Made by a program: the position numbers and the translations under genes. Positions 15,499-24,521 of a stretch of DNA of 47,504 bases are shown in pieces; position 1 is the stretch's first letter, and each line of letters starts with the position of its first letter. This stretch comes from Oscillospiraceae bacterium (GTDB taxonomy: Bacteria > Bacillota > Clostridia > Oscillospirales > Oscillospiraceae), in assembly GCA_017435525.1 (NCBI GenBank), contig JAFSEW010000050.1, positions 1-47,504 on the forward strand, written 5' to 3'. Below the pieces are notes generated by a model that was given only the letters and a program-made list of their open reading frames with translations, did not search any database and was not told where the DNA came from.

Positions 15499-16785
15499 AT
15501 GGAAATTTCCCTGATGCAGATGCTGCAGGCCCGGGAGCACCGGGTGCAGCGGCAACAGCAGCTGCAGAAGCAATACGGCAAGCCCCTGATCTGCTTTACC
15601 ATGAATATCGCCGGGCCGGAAAAAAACAGCCCTCTGATCCGGTTTGGCTTCCGGCTGGGCTGCACCCGGCTGGAAGCGGCGCTGAAAGAAATTCCCGTAG
15701 TGCACAGCATCCGGGAGGAATCCGCCACCGGCTGTGAGGGCTACTATGTCTGCGATGCAGACCCCAAAATTCTGAAACATATCACCTGCAAAATTGAAGA
15801 AGCGGATGCTCTGGGACGGCTCTTTGATCTGGATGTCATCACCCAGGAAGGCAAGCAGACCCGTCCTGTTCCCAGAAAGTGCCTGCTGTGCGGCAATCAT
15901 GCCATGGTCTGCGGCCGCAGCCGCGCCCACAGCGTGGCGCAGCTGCAGGAAAAGACCCGGCAGATTCTTATGGATGCCGCGGTGGAAGAAATTTCCCGGC
16001 TGGCCGTGCAGAGCCTGCTCTGTGAGCTATACACCACACCAAAACCGGGTCTGGTGGATCTTCGCAACAGCGGCAGCCATACGGATATGGACTTTGGCAC
16101 CTTCCTGGGCAGCGCCGCTTCTCTTTGGGGATATTTCCGCCGCTGCGTGTCCATCGGTATTGCCACTGCCCAACTGCCCCCGGAAGAAACGTTTCCCCAA
16201 TTGCGGCAGGCAGGTTTGGAAGCGGAAAAAGCCATGTACCGGGCAACCAACGGTGTCAACACCCACAAAGGTGCCATTTTCACAATGGGGCTGTTCTGCG
16301 GCGCAGCCGGCAGGCTGCTGGATTTTGATCCCCATGCTTTGGCTGCGGAATGCGCCGCCATGACAAAGAACCTTTCTCTGGACGGTCACACCACCGCCGG
16401 AGGCAGGCTGTACGCTTCCCACGGCATCACCGGTGCCCGGGGGCAGGCAATGGCGGGATTCCCAACCGTTATCCACACAGGCCTTCCCGCGCTGCAAGCA
16501 GGAAAGCATCTGGGGTTGAACCGGGCAGGCTGCGGCGCGCTGCTGGCAATTCTGGCACAGCTGGATGATACCAATCTGATGAAACGCAGCAGCCCCGAAG
16601 CATTCCGGGCACTGCAGCAGCAGATCCGGGAGCTGACACAAAAAGCCCCCTATCCCACCGCCGAAGTCCTGGAAACACTGGACGACAGATTTATCGCCCA
16701 AAACCTGTCCCCCGGCGGCAGTGCAGACCTGCTGGCGGCAAGCTTTTTCCTGCTGTTCCTCAGCGACTTGACAAAGCCAGAATAA
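15499..16785 (+). CDS. citXG: CitX-CitG fusion: lyase cofactor transferase plus triphosphoribosyl-dephospho-CoA synthase
   Basis: 428 residues. Residues 1 to about 165 are CitX, which attaches the prosthetic group to CitD: EADALGRLFDLDVI (about 100-113) and RKCLLCGNHAMVCGRSR (about 125-141). Residues about 170-428 are CitG, which makes the cofactor precursor from ATP and dephospho-CoA: TPKPGLVDLRNSGSHTDMDF (about 180-199), GVNTHKGAIFTMGLFCGAAG (about 253-272), GCGALLAILAQLDDTNLMKR and SPGGSADLLAASFFL. Fused CitXG proteins are known in other bacteria. It completes the set needed to build an active lyase. Confidence 0.92.
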   Translation: MEISLMQMLQAREHRVQRQQQLQKQYGKPLICFTMNIAGPEKNSPLIRFGFRLGCTRLEAALKEIPVVHSIREESATGCEGYYVCDADPKILKHITCKIEEADALGRLFDLDVITQEGKQTRPVPRKCLLCGNHAMVCGRSRAHSVAQLQEKTRQILMDAAVEEISRLAVQSLLCELYTTPKPGLVDLRNSGSHTDMDFGTFLGSAASLWGYFRRCVSIGIATAQLPPEETFPQLRQAGLEAEKAMYRATNGVNTHKGAIFTMGLFCGAAGRLLDFDPHALAAECAAMTKNLSLDGHTTAGGRLYASHGITGARGQAMAGFPTVIHTGLPALQAGKHLGLNRAGCGALLAILAQLDDTNLMKRSSPEAFRALQQQIRELTQKAPYPTAEVLETLDDRFIAQNLSPGGSADLLAASFFLLFLSDLTKPE

Positions 16786-16829
16786 GCACCTAAAATAAAC
16801 ACAGACCACTTGTAAATGGAGGCTTCGCC

Positions 16830-17813
16830 ATGGATTCTGTATTTCATGTGAACCCCCAATTGGATATTCCCATTTATCAGCAGCTGGTGGACAGAGTCCG
16901 TACCGCGGTGAAGCAGGGCACACTGGCCGATGGGCAGCAGCTGCCCACGGTGCAGGAGCTGGCGGAAGCCCTGGGCGTTGCCAAGGGTACCATCAAGCGG
17001 GCGTATGATGAACTGGAGCATTCCGGCCTGGTAGAAAAGATCCAGGGCCGCGGCACCTTCGTCTGCTACAAGCCTGTGGAGCTGGGCAGCCGGAAGGACC
17101 GGGCCATGGCAGCCATCGATCAGCTGCTGGATTCTCTGGAAGATATGGGCTTCTCTGCCTGGGAAGTGAAGATTTTCCTGGATCTGAAGCTCCGGCAGCG
17201 GGAAAACCGGGAATTCCGGCTGAAAGTGGCCGTGCTGGAATGTAACCCGGAGAATCTTTCTCAGCTTTCCGAGCAGCTGCGCAGCGTGGAAGGGATCGAG
17301 GTCTGTTCTTATCTGATGGACAATGTCCGCAGCTATCCGTATCCCATGGCTGAAAATATGGATCTGATCATCACCACCACGGAGCACGCCCAGGAGATCT
17401 CCGCCTTGCTGGGGGGCAGCTCCAAGCTAGTGCGCATTGCCCTGCGGCCGGAAAGCCGCTGTCTCTCCCGGATCATCCGGATCCGCAAAGATGCCACGGT
17501 GGGCATTCTCAGCGAAAGCGTCCGTTTTGGCCAGATCCTGCTGGGCACCTGCCAGGATTATAACCACAGCATTCATCTAACCCAGCCTGTCCAGCTGTCC
17601 CAGACCCTGGATCTGGAAAGCTACCTGGCCGACAAGGATGCGGTGCTGCTTCCCAAGGACTATGAAAATCACTGCAGCGCCAAAAATCGGCAGCTGCTGG
17701 CGGATTTCGCTGCCCGGAAGCGGCTGATCCCCTGCGCCTATGAAATGGACGAAGGATCCTTCCTGTACCTGGAAGAGCGTGTTCGCCGCGCTCTGGAGGA
17801 AAAACCCATATAA
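16830..17813 (+). CDS. GntR-family transcription regulator with atypical C-terminal domain
   Basis: 327 residues. The N-terminal winged helix-turn-helix (about 12-80) has IYQQLVDRVRTAVKQGTLADG, cut here as IYQQLVDRVRTAVKQG, then LPTVQELAEALGVAKGTIKR and GLVEKIQGRGTFV. It matches the YtrA/YhcF-type GntR subgroup. The remaining 230 residues are not an aminotransferase, FCD or UTRA domain I recognise. They look like two alpha/beta units (LKVAVLECNPENLSQL, MDLIITTTEHAQEI, KDAVLLPKDYENH) reminiscent of a periplasmic-binding-protein-like sensor. It lies between the cit and glm groups and probably controls both, with substrate unknown. Confidence 0.85.
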   Translation: MDSVFHVNPQLDIPIYQQLVDRVRTAVKQGTLADGQQLPTVQELAEALGVAKGTIKRAYDELEHSGLVEKIQGRGTFVCYKPVELGSRKDRAMAAIDQLLDSLEDMGFSAWEVKIFLDLKLRQRENREFRLKVAVLECNPENLSQLSEQLRSVEGIEVCSYLMDNVRSYPYPMAENMDLIITTTEHAQEISALLGGSSKLVRIALRPESRCLSRIIRIRKDATVGILSESVRFGQILLGTCQDYNHSIHLTQPVQLSQTLDLESYLADKDAVLLPKDYENHCSAKNRQLLADFAARKRLIPCAYEMDEGSFLYLEERVRRALEEKPI

Positions 17814-17815
17814 TT

Positions 17816-17852
17816 TTTGCCGCCGTTTTTTCATCAACGGCGGCAAATTTTT
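17816..17852 (+). terminator. Terminator after gntR
   Basis: A perfect 12-bp stem (17816-17827 with 17836-17847) followed by TTTTT 17848-17852. It separates the cit/gntR unit from glmS. Confidence 0.88.
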
Positions 17853-17882
17853 GAATTTGCGTGTAATTGTACTGATTCTTTC

Positions 17883-17911
17883 TTGACAATTGAATTAGTC
17901 CATTATACTAT
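17883..17911 (+). promoter_or_regulatory. Promoter of the glmS-glmL-glmE operon
   Basis: Consensus -35 TTGACA at 17883-17888. The -10 is TACTAT (17906-17911, 17-bp spacer) or TATACT (17904-17909, 15-bp). GTAATTGTA at 17863-17871, shared with the citD promoter, lies just upstream and could be a regulator site. Confidence 0.7.
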
Positions 17912-17966
17912 ATTATCATGGCAAACTACCAAAATTATTCCGAAAAAACTACAGCGAGGTGCAATC

Positions 17967-18395
17967 ATGGAGCAGCGAGAAAAGAAAGTGCTGGTCATCG
18001 GCGTTATCGGCGCAGATGTCCATGCAGTAGGCAACAAGATCCTCTACCATGCCTTTACTGAGGCGGGCTTTGAGGTTGTGAATCTGGGCGTTATGGTCTC
18101 CCAGGAGGAGTACATCGCCGCAGCCATCGAGTCCAACGCAGACGCCATCGTCATCTCTTCCCTGTATGGTCAGGGCGAGCTGGACTGCCGCGGCATGCGC
18201 GAAAAGTGTGACGAGGCCGGTCTGAAGGGTATCCCCCTGCTGGTTGGCGGCAATATCGTCATTGGAAAGCAGAAGTTCGAAGATGTGGAGCGCCGCTTTA
18301 AGGACATGGGCTTTGACCGCGCCTTCCCCCCCGGCACCGCTCCCGAAACCACCATTGAAGCACTGCACGAACTGCTGGACGGTGATAACAAGTGA
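17967..18395 (+). CDS. glmS: Methylaspartate (glutamate) mutase, S component
   Basis: The B12-binding subunit of glutamate mutase, which rearranges (S)-glutamate to (2S,3S)-3-methylaspartate by a radical mechanism. 142 residues against the usual 137. The cobalamin motif DxHxxG is Asp17-Val-His19-Ala-Val-Gly22, where His19 is the lower cobalt ligand. [13 protein letters not shown] (about 65-77) and [11 protein letters not shown] (about 90-100) complete the fold. ATG 17967 follows GCGAGGTG. The stop codon overlaps the glmL GTG start as GTGA. Confidence 0.96.
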   Translation: MEQREKKVLVIGVIGADVHAVGNKILYHAFTEAGFEVVNLGVMVSQEEYIAAAIESNADAIVISSLYGQGELDCRGMREKCDEAGLKGIPLLVGGNIVIGKQKFEDVERRFKDMGFDRAFPPGTAPETTIEALHELLDGDNK

Positions 18396-19783
18396 AACCT
18401 GTCCTGCTCATTGACTTTGGCAGTACATACACCAAACTGACTGCCGTGGATGTGGACAGTGAGACTCTCCTGGGTACCGCCGCTGCCTACACCACCGTGC
18501 AGACCGACATCAACGACGGTCTTTCCAAGGGCCTGGCCCTGCTGGAAGAAAAGACCGGCAAGATTGACTACGCCGAAACCTATGCCTGCTCCTCCGCGGC
18601 AGGCGGCCTGCGGATGGTCACCAGCGGCCTGGTTCCGGAGCTTACCGGTGAGGCAGCAAAGCTGGCCAGCCTGGGCGCCGGTGCAAAAGTGGTTGGTATC
18701 TATGCCTTCCAGCTGACGGAAGACGATCTGGAAGACATTGCAGCCCAGAAGCCGGATATTTTCCTGCTGGTAGGCGGCACCGACGGCGGCAACACCGAGT
18801 GCATCCTCCACAACGCGAAAATGCTGGCCTCCATGAAGCCGGAATTCCCCATTGTGGTAGCGGGCAACCGCACCGCGGCACGGCAGTGCCAGCGGATTCT
18901 GGAAGGGTGCGAAGTTTATGTCTGCCCCAATGTGATGCCCAAGTTCGGCGTGCTGAACATTGAGCCCACCCAGAAGCAGATCCGCCAGATCTTCCTGAAC
19001 CGGATCATCCAGGCCAAGGGCCTTTCGAAAGCAGCGCAGCTTCTGTCTGACATCATGATGCCCACACCCTCTGCGGTGCTGCAGGCCATGGACCTGCTGG
19101 CCCAGGGCTGTGAAGGCGAGCTGGGCATCGGCGATCTGGTGGCTGTGGATGTTGGCGGCGCTACCACCGACGTGTATTCCATTGCCGACGGTATGCCGGA
19201 GCACATGAATACCGTCTACAAGGGTCTGCCGGAGCCTTTCTCCAAGCGTACTGTGGAAGGCGATATCGGCATGCGCTACAGCATTCAGGGCATCGTGGAC
19301 GCCGCGGGTATCGACCGGGTGAGCCAGCTCTCCGGCCTGAGCAAGGCCCGGGTGCAGGAACTGGTGGACTACCTGAAAGAACACACCGACACCGTGCCGA
19401 ACGGCGACAACGAATTGGAAAGCCTGGACTTCGCTCTGGCTTCCATGGCCATTGAAGAGGCCGTGCGCCGTCATGCCGGTACCATTGAAGAAACCTACAC
19501 TATGATGGGTCTGACCTATGTGCAAGCAGGCAAGAACCTGACCAAGGTCAAGCAGATCGTAGTGACCGGCGGCAGCCTGATCCATACCAAGCGTACGGAG
19601 CAGATCGCTGCCCACGCCCTCTATTCCCCCGCACAACCCGCATCTCTGCGGCCCAAGGCCGCCGGTGTATGGGTGGACCGTACTTACATACTGGCCGCAA
19701 TGGGTCTGCTTTCTTCCCATTACCCCGCAGCGGCACTTCGAATTATGAAAAAGGAGCTAGAGTACCATGGACATTCAGAATAA
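18392..19783 (+). CDS. glmL: Methylaspartate mutase accessory protein (MutL/GlmL)
   Basis: 463 residues of the ASKHA (actin/Hsp70-like ATPase) fold. The PHOSPHATE1 motif is [16 protein letters not shown] (about 5-20), and [14 protein letters not shown] (about 250-263) is the second. MutL is encoded between the two mutase components in other glutamate fermenters. It is thought to reactivate or chaperone the B12 enzyme, by analogy with diol dehydratase reactivases. It starts at GTG 18392 overlapping glmS and ends 17 bases into glmE, so all three are translationally coupled. Confidence 0.95.
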   Translation: MKPVLLIDFGSTYTKLTAVDVDSETLLGTAAAYTTVQTDINDGLSKGLALLEEKTGKIDYAETYACSSAAGGLRMVTSGLVPELTGEAAKLASLGAGAKVVGIYAFQLTEDDLEDIAAQKPDIFLLVGGTDGGNTECILHNAKMLASMKPEFPIVVAGNRTAARQCQRILEGCEVYVCPNVMPKFGVLNIEPTQKQIRQIFLNRIIQAKGLSKAAQLLSDIMMPTPSAVLQAMDLLAQGCEGELGIGDLVAVDVGGATTDVYSIADGMPEHMNTVYKGLPEPFSKRTVEGDIGMRYSIQGIVDAAGIDRVSQLSGLSKARVQELVDYLKEHTDTVPNGDNELESLDFALASMAIEEAVRRHAGTIEETYTMMGLTYVQAGKNLTKVKQIVVTGGSLIHTKRTEQIAAHALYSPAQPASLRPKAAGVWVDRTYILAAMGLLSSHYPAAALRIMKKELEYHGHSE

Positions 19784-21215
19784 GCGTATCTCCGACCAGG
19801 AATTCGCGCAGCTTCGCCAGGAAGTCCTGGCCCAGTGGCCTACCGGTAAGGATGTAAATCTGGAAGAGGCCGTTGCCTACCACAAGTCTATGCCCCAGTC
19901 CCGCCTGTTCAGCAAGAAGCTTTCCGACGCCAAGCGTACCGGCCGGACTCTGATCCAGCCCCGTGCCGGTGTTCCCGTTCTGGAAGAGCACATCAAGCTG
20001 CTGCAGTACCTGCAGGACAACGGTGAGGCCGATCTGCTGCCCACCACCATCGACAGCTACACCCGTCAGAACCGCTATGAAGAAGCCGAGAACGGCATCA
20101 ACGAATCCATCCGTCTGGGCAGAGCCATGCTCAACGGCTTCCCCGCTGTGAACCACGGCGTCGCCAAGTGCCGCCAGGTGGTTGAGAGCGTCAACACCCC
20201 CCTGCAGATCCGCCATGGCACACCCGATGCCCGTCTGCTGGCCGAAGTTTCTCTGGCCGGTGGCTTTACCAGCTACGAGGGCGGCGGTATCTCCTACAAC
20301 CTGCCCTACTGCAAGAACATCCCCATGGAGCGCACCATCCGGGACTGGCAGTATGTTGACCGCCTCACCGGTCTGTACGAGGAAATGGGCGTTGCCATCA
20401 ACCGTGAGCCCTACGGCCCCCTGACCGGCACCCTGGTTCCTCCCTGCATCTCCCATGCCGCTGCTGTCATCGAGGCACTGCTGGCTGCTGAGCAGGGCGT
20501 TAAGCACATCACTGTGGGCTACGGCCAGTGCGGTAACCTGGTTCAGGATATCGCTGCTATCCGCACCCTGGAAGAGCTGACCGACGAATATCTCCAGAAG
20601 TACGGCTACAACGATGTGGAAGTTACCACCGTTCTGCACCAGTGGATGGGCGGCTTCCCCGCTGACGAAGCCAAGGCTTTCGGCGTTATCTCCTCCGGCA
20701 GCCTGATCGCTGCTCTGAGCAAGGCCACCAAGGTCATTGTCAAGACGCCTCACGAAGCTGTGGGCATCCCCACCATGGAAGCCAACGCCCAGGGTCTGCG
20801 CTGCACCAAGCAGGTGGTTAACATGCTGGCTGATCAGACTTTCGCACACGCCAGCCTGGAAGACGAGAAAGAAATCATCCGCCGCGAGACCCGTGCCATC
20901 GTGGACAAGTGCTTCGAGCTGGGCAATGGTGACATCGCCGTGGGCGTTTGCCGCGGTGTGGAAGCCGGTGTGCTGGACGTTCCCTTCGCTCCCTGCCGTG
21001 CCAATGCCGGCCTGATGCTGCCCTGCCGCGACAATGACGGCGCTGTGCGTATCCTGAACACCGGCAACCTGCCCTTCGACGCCGAGCTGAAGGCATTCCA
21101 TGCTGCCAAAATCAACGAGCGTGCCAAGGCCGAAAACCGTAAGGCATCCTTCCAGATGGTTATCGATGACGTGTACGCCATCGGCAAGGGCCGTCTGGTG
21201 GGCCGCCCCAGATAA
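19767..21215 (+). CDS. glmE: Methylaspartate mutase, E component
   Basis: 482 residues, the usual length for the substrate-binding TIM-barrel subunit of glutamate mutase. Recognisable segments are [16 protein letters not shown] (about 64-79), [18 protein letters not shown] (about 150-167), [18 protein letters not shown] (about 168-185) and [16 protein letters not shown] (about 252-267). With GlmS it forms the active mutase. ATG 19767 lies inside the end of glmL. The gap to mal holds a palindromic repeat rather than a terminator. Confidence 0.96.
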   Translation: MDIQNKRISDQEFAQLRQEVLAQWPTGKDVNLEEAVAYHKSMPQSRLFSKKLSDAKRTGRTLIQPRAGVPVLEEHIKLLQYLQDNGEADLLPTTIDSYTRQNRYEEAENGINESIRLGRAMLNGFPAVNHGVAKCRQVVESVNTPLQIRHGTPDARLLAEVSLAGGFTSYEGGGISYNLPYCKNIPMERTIRDWQYVDRLTGLYEEMGVAINREPYGPLTGTLVPPCISHAAAVIEALLAAEQGVKHITVGYGQCGNLVQDIAAIRTLEELTDEYLQKYGYNDVEVTTVLHQWMGGFPADEAKAFGVISSGSLIAALSKATKVIVKTPHEAVGIPTMEANAQGLRCTKQVVNMLADQTFAHASLEDEKEIIRRETRAIVDKCFELGNGDIAVGVCRGVEAGVLDVPFAPCRANAGLMLPCRDNDGAVRILNTGNLPFDAELKAFHAAKINERAKAENRKASFQMVIDDVYAIGKGRLVGRPR

Positions 21216-21251
21216 TCAACCGGAAGTAAATACCCACCTATAACTGTTTGT

Positions 21252-21370
21252 AATTGACAATGGAAAATTGACAATTGACAATTATGGGATAGTCTTTGAT
21301 TATGATAATATAAAAATCATTTGCGCAGCAAATTCCGTAATTGTCCATTGTCCATTGTCAACTGTCCATT
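21252..21370. repeat. AT-rich palindrome built of 7-bp units (ATTGACA/ATGGACA type)
   Basis: The left arm 21252-21287 and the right arm 21335-21370 are 36-bp inverted repeats matching at 29 of 36 positions by hand alignment. Each is made of tandem heptads: ATTGACA in the left arm and TGTCCAT in the right. The spacer of 47 bases is AT-rich. The element ends 11 bases before the mal ribosome site. Confidence 0.75.
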
Positions 21371-21396
21371 CTTATTTTAAAAGGGGAATTTATAAA

Positions 21397-22656
21397 ATGA
21401 AAATTGTAGATGTTGTTTGCTCCGCCGGCCGTACCGGCTTCTACTTCGACGATCAGCGCGCCATCAAGCAGGGCGCAGGTCATGACGGCGTGTTCTATGT
21501 GGGCGCTCCCGTCACCGATGGTTTCTCCTCCGTCCGTCAGGCCGGTGAGTCCATCTCCGTGATGCTGGTGCTGGAAGACGGCCAGATCGCCTACGGCGAC
21601 TGCGCTGCCGTGCAGTACTCCGGTGCAGGCGGACGCGATCCTCTGTTCCTGGCCAGCGACTTCATCCCCGTTATCGACGAATTTATCAAGCCCCAGCTGG
21701 TTGGCAAGGAAGCCAACGACTTCCGCGGCCTGTGCGCCATGATGGAAGCCATCCAGGTCAACGGCAAGCGCCTGCACACCGCTATCCGCTACGGTGTTTC
21801 CCAGGCTATCCTGGATGCCGTTGCCAAGGGCACCGGCCGCCTGATGTGCGAAGTTGTGGCTGACGAGTACGGCTGCTCCGTCTCCGATACCCCCATCGAC
21901 ATCTTCACCCAGTCCGGCGACGACCGCTACGACAACTCCGACAAGATGATTATCAAGGGCGCACAGGTTCTGCCCCACGCTCTGATCAACAACGTCAAGG
22001 ACAAGCTGGGCGAGAACGGCGAGAAACTGGAAGAGTATGTGGCATGGCTCCGTGACCGCATTCTGACCCACCGCACCAACGAGAACTACAACCCCGTGTT
22101 CCACATCGATGTGTACGGCACCATCGGCGCCGCTTTCGGTAACACCAACTACAAGGTCATGGCCGATTACATTGAGAAGCTGGGCAAGATCGCAAAGCCC
22201 TTCAAGCTGCGCATCGAAGGCCCCATGGACTGCGATGTGGACGTTCCCACCCAGATGAAGGCTCTGGCCGGCCTGACCGCCGAGCTGGATGCCCGCGGCT
22301 GCGATGTGGAGCTGGTTGCCGACGAGTGGTGCAACACCCTGGAAGACATCAAGCTGTTTGCCGACAATAAGGCCGGCCACATGGTGCAGATCAAGACTCC
22401 CGACCTGGGCGGCATCAACAACACCATCGAAGCCGTGCTGTACTGCAAGGAAAAGGGCATCGGCGCTTACCAGGGCGGTACCTGCAACGAAACCGACCGC
22501 AGCGCTCAGGTCTGCGTCCACTGCGCGATGGCTACCCAGCCTGTGCAGATCCTGGCCAAGCCCGGCATGGGCGTGGACGAGGGCTTTATGATCGTCTACA
22601 ACGAAATGAACCGTATTATTGCCGTGCGCAACGCCAAGAAGGCTGCCGGCAAGTAA
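21397..22656 (+). CDS. mal: Methylaspartate ammonia-lyase
   Basis: Eliminates ammonia from 3-methylaspartate to give mesaconate. 419 residues, enolase superfamily. His194 falls at the same number as the catalytic histidine of the Clostridium tetanomorphum enzyme, and Lys333 in QIKTPDLGGINN corresponds to its catalytic Lys331. Metal ligands are likely Asp238 (HIDVYGTIG), Glu273 (LRIEGPMD) and the aspartate in VADEWCN (about 308-314). CVHCAMATQP near the end is also typical. ATG 21397 follows AAGGGGAA; the open frame upstream runs through the repeat and is not coding. Confidence 0.96.
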   Translation: MKIVDVVCSAGRTGFYFDDQRAIKQGAGHDGVFYVGAPVTDGFSSVRQAGESISVMLVLEDGQIAYGDCAAVQYSGAGGRDPLFLASDFIPVIDEFIKPQLVGKEANDFRGLCAMMEAIQVNGKRLHTAIRYGVSQAILDAVAKGTGRLMCEVVADEYGCSVSDTPIDIFTQSGDDRYDNSDKMIIKGAQVLPHALINNVKDKLGENGEKLEEYVAWLRDRILTHRTNENYNPVFHIDVYGTIGAAFGNTNYKVMADYIEKLGKIAKPFKLRIEGPMDCDVDVPTQMKALAGLTAELDARGCDVELVADEWCNTLEDIKLFADNKAGHMVQIKTPDLGGINNTIEAVLYCKEKGIGAYQGGTCNETDRSAQVCVHCAMATQPVQILAKPGMGVDEGFMIVYNEMNRIIAVRNAKKAAGK

Positions 22657-22657
22657 G

Positions 22658-23362
22658 ATGCTGCTGTATATTGTAAGACATGGCCACCCCGATTACGCCA
22701 CGGATTCCCTGACGGAACGGGGCTGGCTCCAGGCTGAAGCTGTGGGCAAGCGCCTTGCAGCCACAGGCATTGATCAGGTATACGCATCGCCTATGGGTCG
22801 GGCCCGGCAGACTGCCGAGCCCACCTGTCGGCTGCTGGATCTTCCCTGCCACATCGAGCCCTGGGCCCACGAGGTTCAGGACGGGCGCTTGACGGAAGAA
22901 CCCTACGGCAAGCCCATCTCCGTGACCATGGTGCAAAACACCTACTACCGGGAAAACGGCGGCATTGACCTGCCCTATGACCGGGCTTACGAAGCGGTAG
23001 GCTTCCGGGCAAGCGGTATGAAAGATGCCGTAGCCTATATCGAAGAAGGCGGCCGGGATTTCCTGGAACGGCTGGGCTACAAGGAAGAAAACGGTGTATA
23101 CCGGATTCTCCGGGCAAACGAAGATAAAGTGGCGCTGTTCTGCCACAGCATCATGGCCCGGGCATGGATCTCCACATTGCTGCACATCCCCATCCACATG
23201 ATGTGGGCGGGCTTCCACTACACCCACACCGGTGTGACCGTTCTGGAATTCCGCAACAACGCCGACGGCTTCACCGCCCCCAAATGCCTGTGCTACAGCG
23301 ACATGTCTCACCTGTACGCCCACGGGCCGGATATGCACTACGATCTCACCGGCCCTCTGTAA
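22658..23362 (+). CDS. Histidine phosphatase (phosphoglycerate mutase-like) family protein
   Basis: 234 residues. The catalytic RHG motif is IVRHGHPDYATDSLTERG (about 4-21); the second histidine is probably in ALFCHSIMARAW (about 163-174). ATG 22658 is one base after the mal stop codon, without its own clear ribosome site, so it depends on mal translation. The substrate is unknown. The family ranges from phosphoglycerate mutases to cobalamin alpha-ribazole phosphatases; the latter would make sense beside a B12-dependent mutase, but nothing specific in the sequence proves it. Confidence 0.82.
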   Translation: MLLYIVRHGHPDYATDSLTERGWLQAEAVGKRLAATGIDQVYASPMGRARQTAEPTCRLLDLPCHIEPWAHEVQDGRLTEEPYGKPISVTMVQNTYYRENGGIDLPYDRAYEAVGFRASGMKDAVAYIEEGGRDFLERLGYKEENGVYRILRANEDKVALFCHSIMARAWISTLLHIPIHMMWAGFHYTHTGVTVLEFRNNADGFTAPKCLCYSDMSHLYAHGPDMHYDLTGPL

Positions 23363-23375
23363 AGGAGAAATAACT

Positions 23376-24503
23376 ATGGGTTATCAATATTGGAAATACG
23401 AGCAGCTGAACCAGCTGTGCAATGACGCTTTCCAGAAATTCGGCTTCAACGCTGACGAAGCCAAGACCATTACCGATGTGCTGCTGCTTTCCGATGTCTA
23501 CGGCATCGAGAGCCACGGCATGCAGCGTATGTACCGCTACTACAAGAGCATCCAGAAGGGCATGATCGACATCAACGCCAAGGGTGATGTGGTGTTCGAG
23601 ACTCCCGTTTCCGCCGTCATCGACGGTCACGATGGCATGGGCCAGGTCATTGGCCGCAAGGCTATGGAAATGGCCATTGAAAAGGCCAAGACCACCGGTA
23701 TCGGCATGGTTGTGGTGCGCAACTCCAATCACTACGGCATCGCCGGTTACTACGCCAAGCTTGCCTGCGAGCAGGGGCTCATCGGCCTTTCCTGCACCAA
23801 CACCAACCCCATCATGGTTCCCACCTACGGCCGCACCGCTATGCTGGGCACCAACCCCATCGCTGTGGCTATGCCCGCAGAGCCCTACCCCTTCTTCTTC
23901 GACGCTTCCACCACCGTGGTTACCCGTGGCAAGCTGGAGGTTTACAACAAGGCCGGTAAGGCGCTCCATGACGGCTGGGCACTGAATAAGGACGGCCATC
24001 CGAGCAATGACGCGGCGGATGTGCTGGGCAACATCGCGGCCCACAAGGGCGGCGGCATCATGCCTCTGGGCGGCTCCACCGAGGACACCGGCAGCCATAA
24101 GGGCTACGGTTGGGCCATGGTGTGCGAGCTGTTCTCCTCTATTCTCTCCATGGGCACCACCTCTGACCAGACCGGTAAGGGCGGCAAGGGTGGCATCTGC
24201 CATGGCTTTATGGCCATCAATCCCGGCATCTTCGGCGACGCCGAGGGCATCAAGGCACATCTGTCTGCCTATCTGGAAGCCCTGCGCAACGCCCCCAAGG
24301 CTGACGGCCAGACCCGCATCTACACCCACGGTGAGAAGGAAGTGGAAGCCCAGGCTCGCCTGATGGCAGAGGGCATCCCCGTGAACGACAACACCATGGT
24401 GGAAGTTCTGGAGCTGTGCAACTACCTGAACCTGGACTTCAGTAAGTATTTTGGCGACTATATGCCCGAGACTGCCGGCAGCTTCAAGGGCAACTTCTAT
24501 TAA
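23376..24503 (+). CDS. Ldh_2-family malate/L-lactate-type dehydrogenase
   Basis: 375 residues, NAD(P)-dependent oxidoreductase of the malate/L-lactate/ureidoglycolate dehydrogenase family, a fold different from classical Mdh. Signature segments are SDVYGIESHGMQRMYRY (about 39-55), VVRNSNHYGIAGYYA with the catalytic-type His (about 112-126), and GRTAMLGTNPIAVAMPA (about 150-166). It has the usual length. It follows the phosphatase gene by 13 bases and precedes malic enzyme by 18, suggesting work on a 2-hydroxyacid such as malate in this operon. The exact substrate cannot be told from sequence. Confidence 0.88.
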   Translation: MGYQYWKYEQLNQLCNDAFQKFGFNADEAKTITDVLLLSDVYGIESHGMQRMYRYYKSIQKGMIDINAKGDVVFETPVSAVIDGHDGMGQVIGRKAMEMAIEKAKTTGIGMVVVRNSNHYGIAGYYAKLACEQGLIGLSCTNTNPIMVPTYGRTAMLGTNPIAVAMPAEPYPFFFDASTTVVTRGKLEVYNKAGKALHDGWALNKDGHPSNDAADVLGNIAAHKGGGIMPLGGSTEDTGSHKGYGWAMVCELFSSILSMGTTSDQTGKGGKGGICHGFMAINPGIFGDAEGIKAHLSAYLEALRNAPKADGQTRIYTHGEKEVEAQARLMAEGIPVNDNTMVEVLELCNYLNLDFSKYFGDYMPETAGSFKGNFY

Positions 24504-24521
24504 TTCAGGAGGAACAACAGT

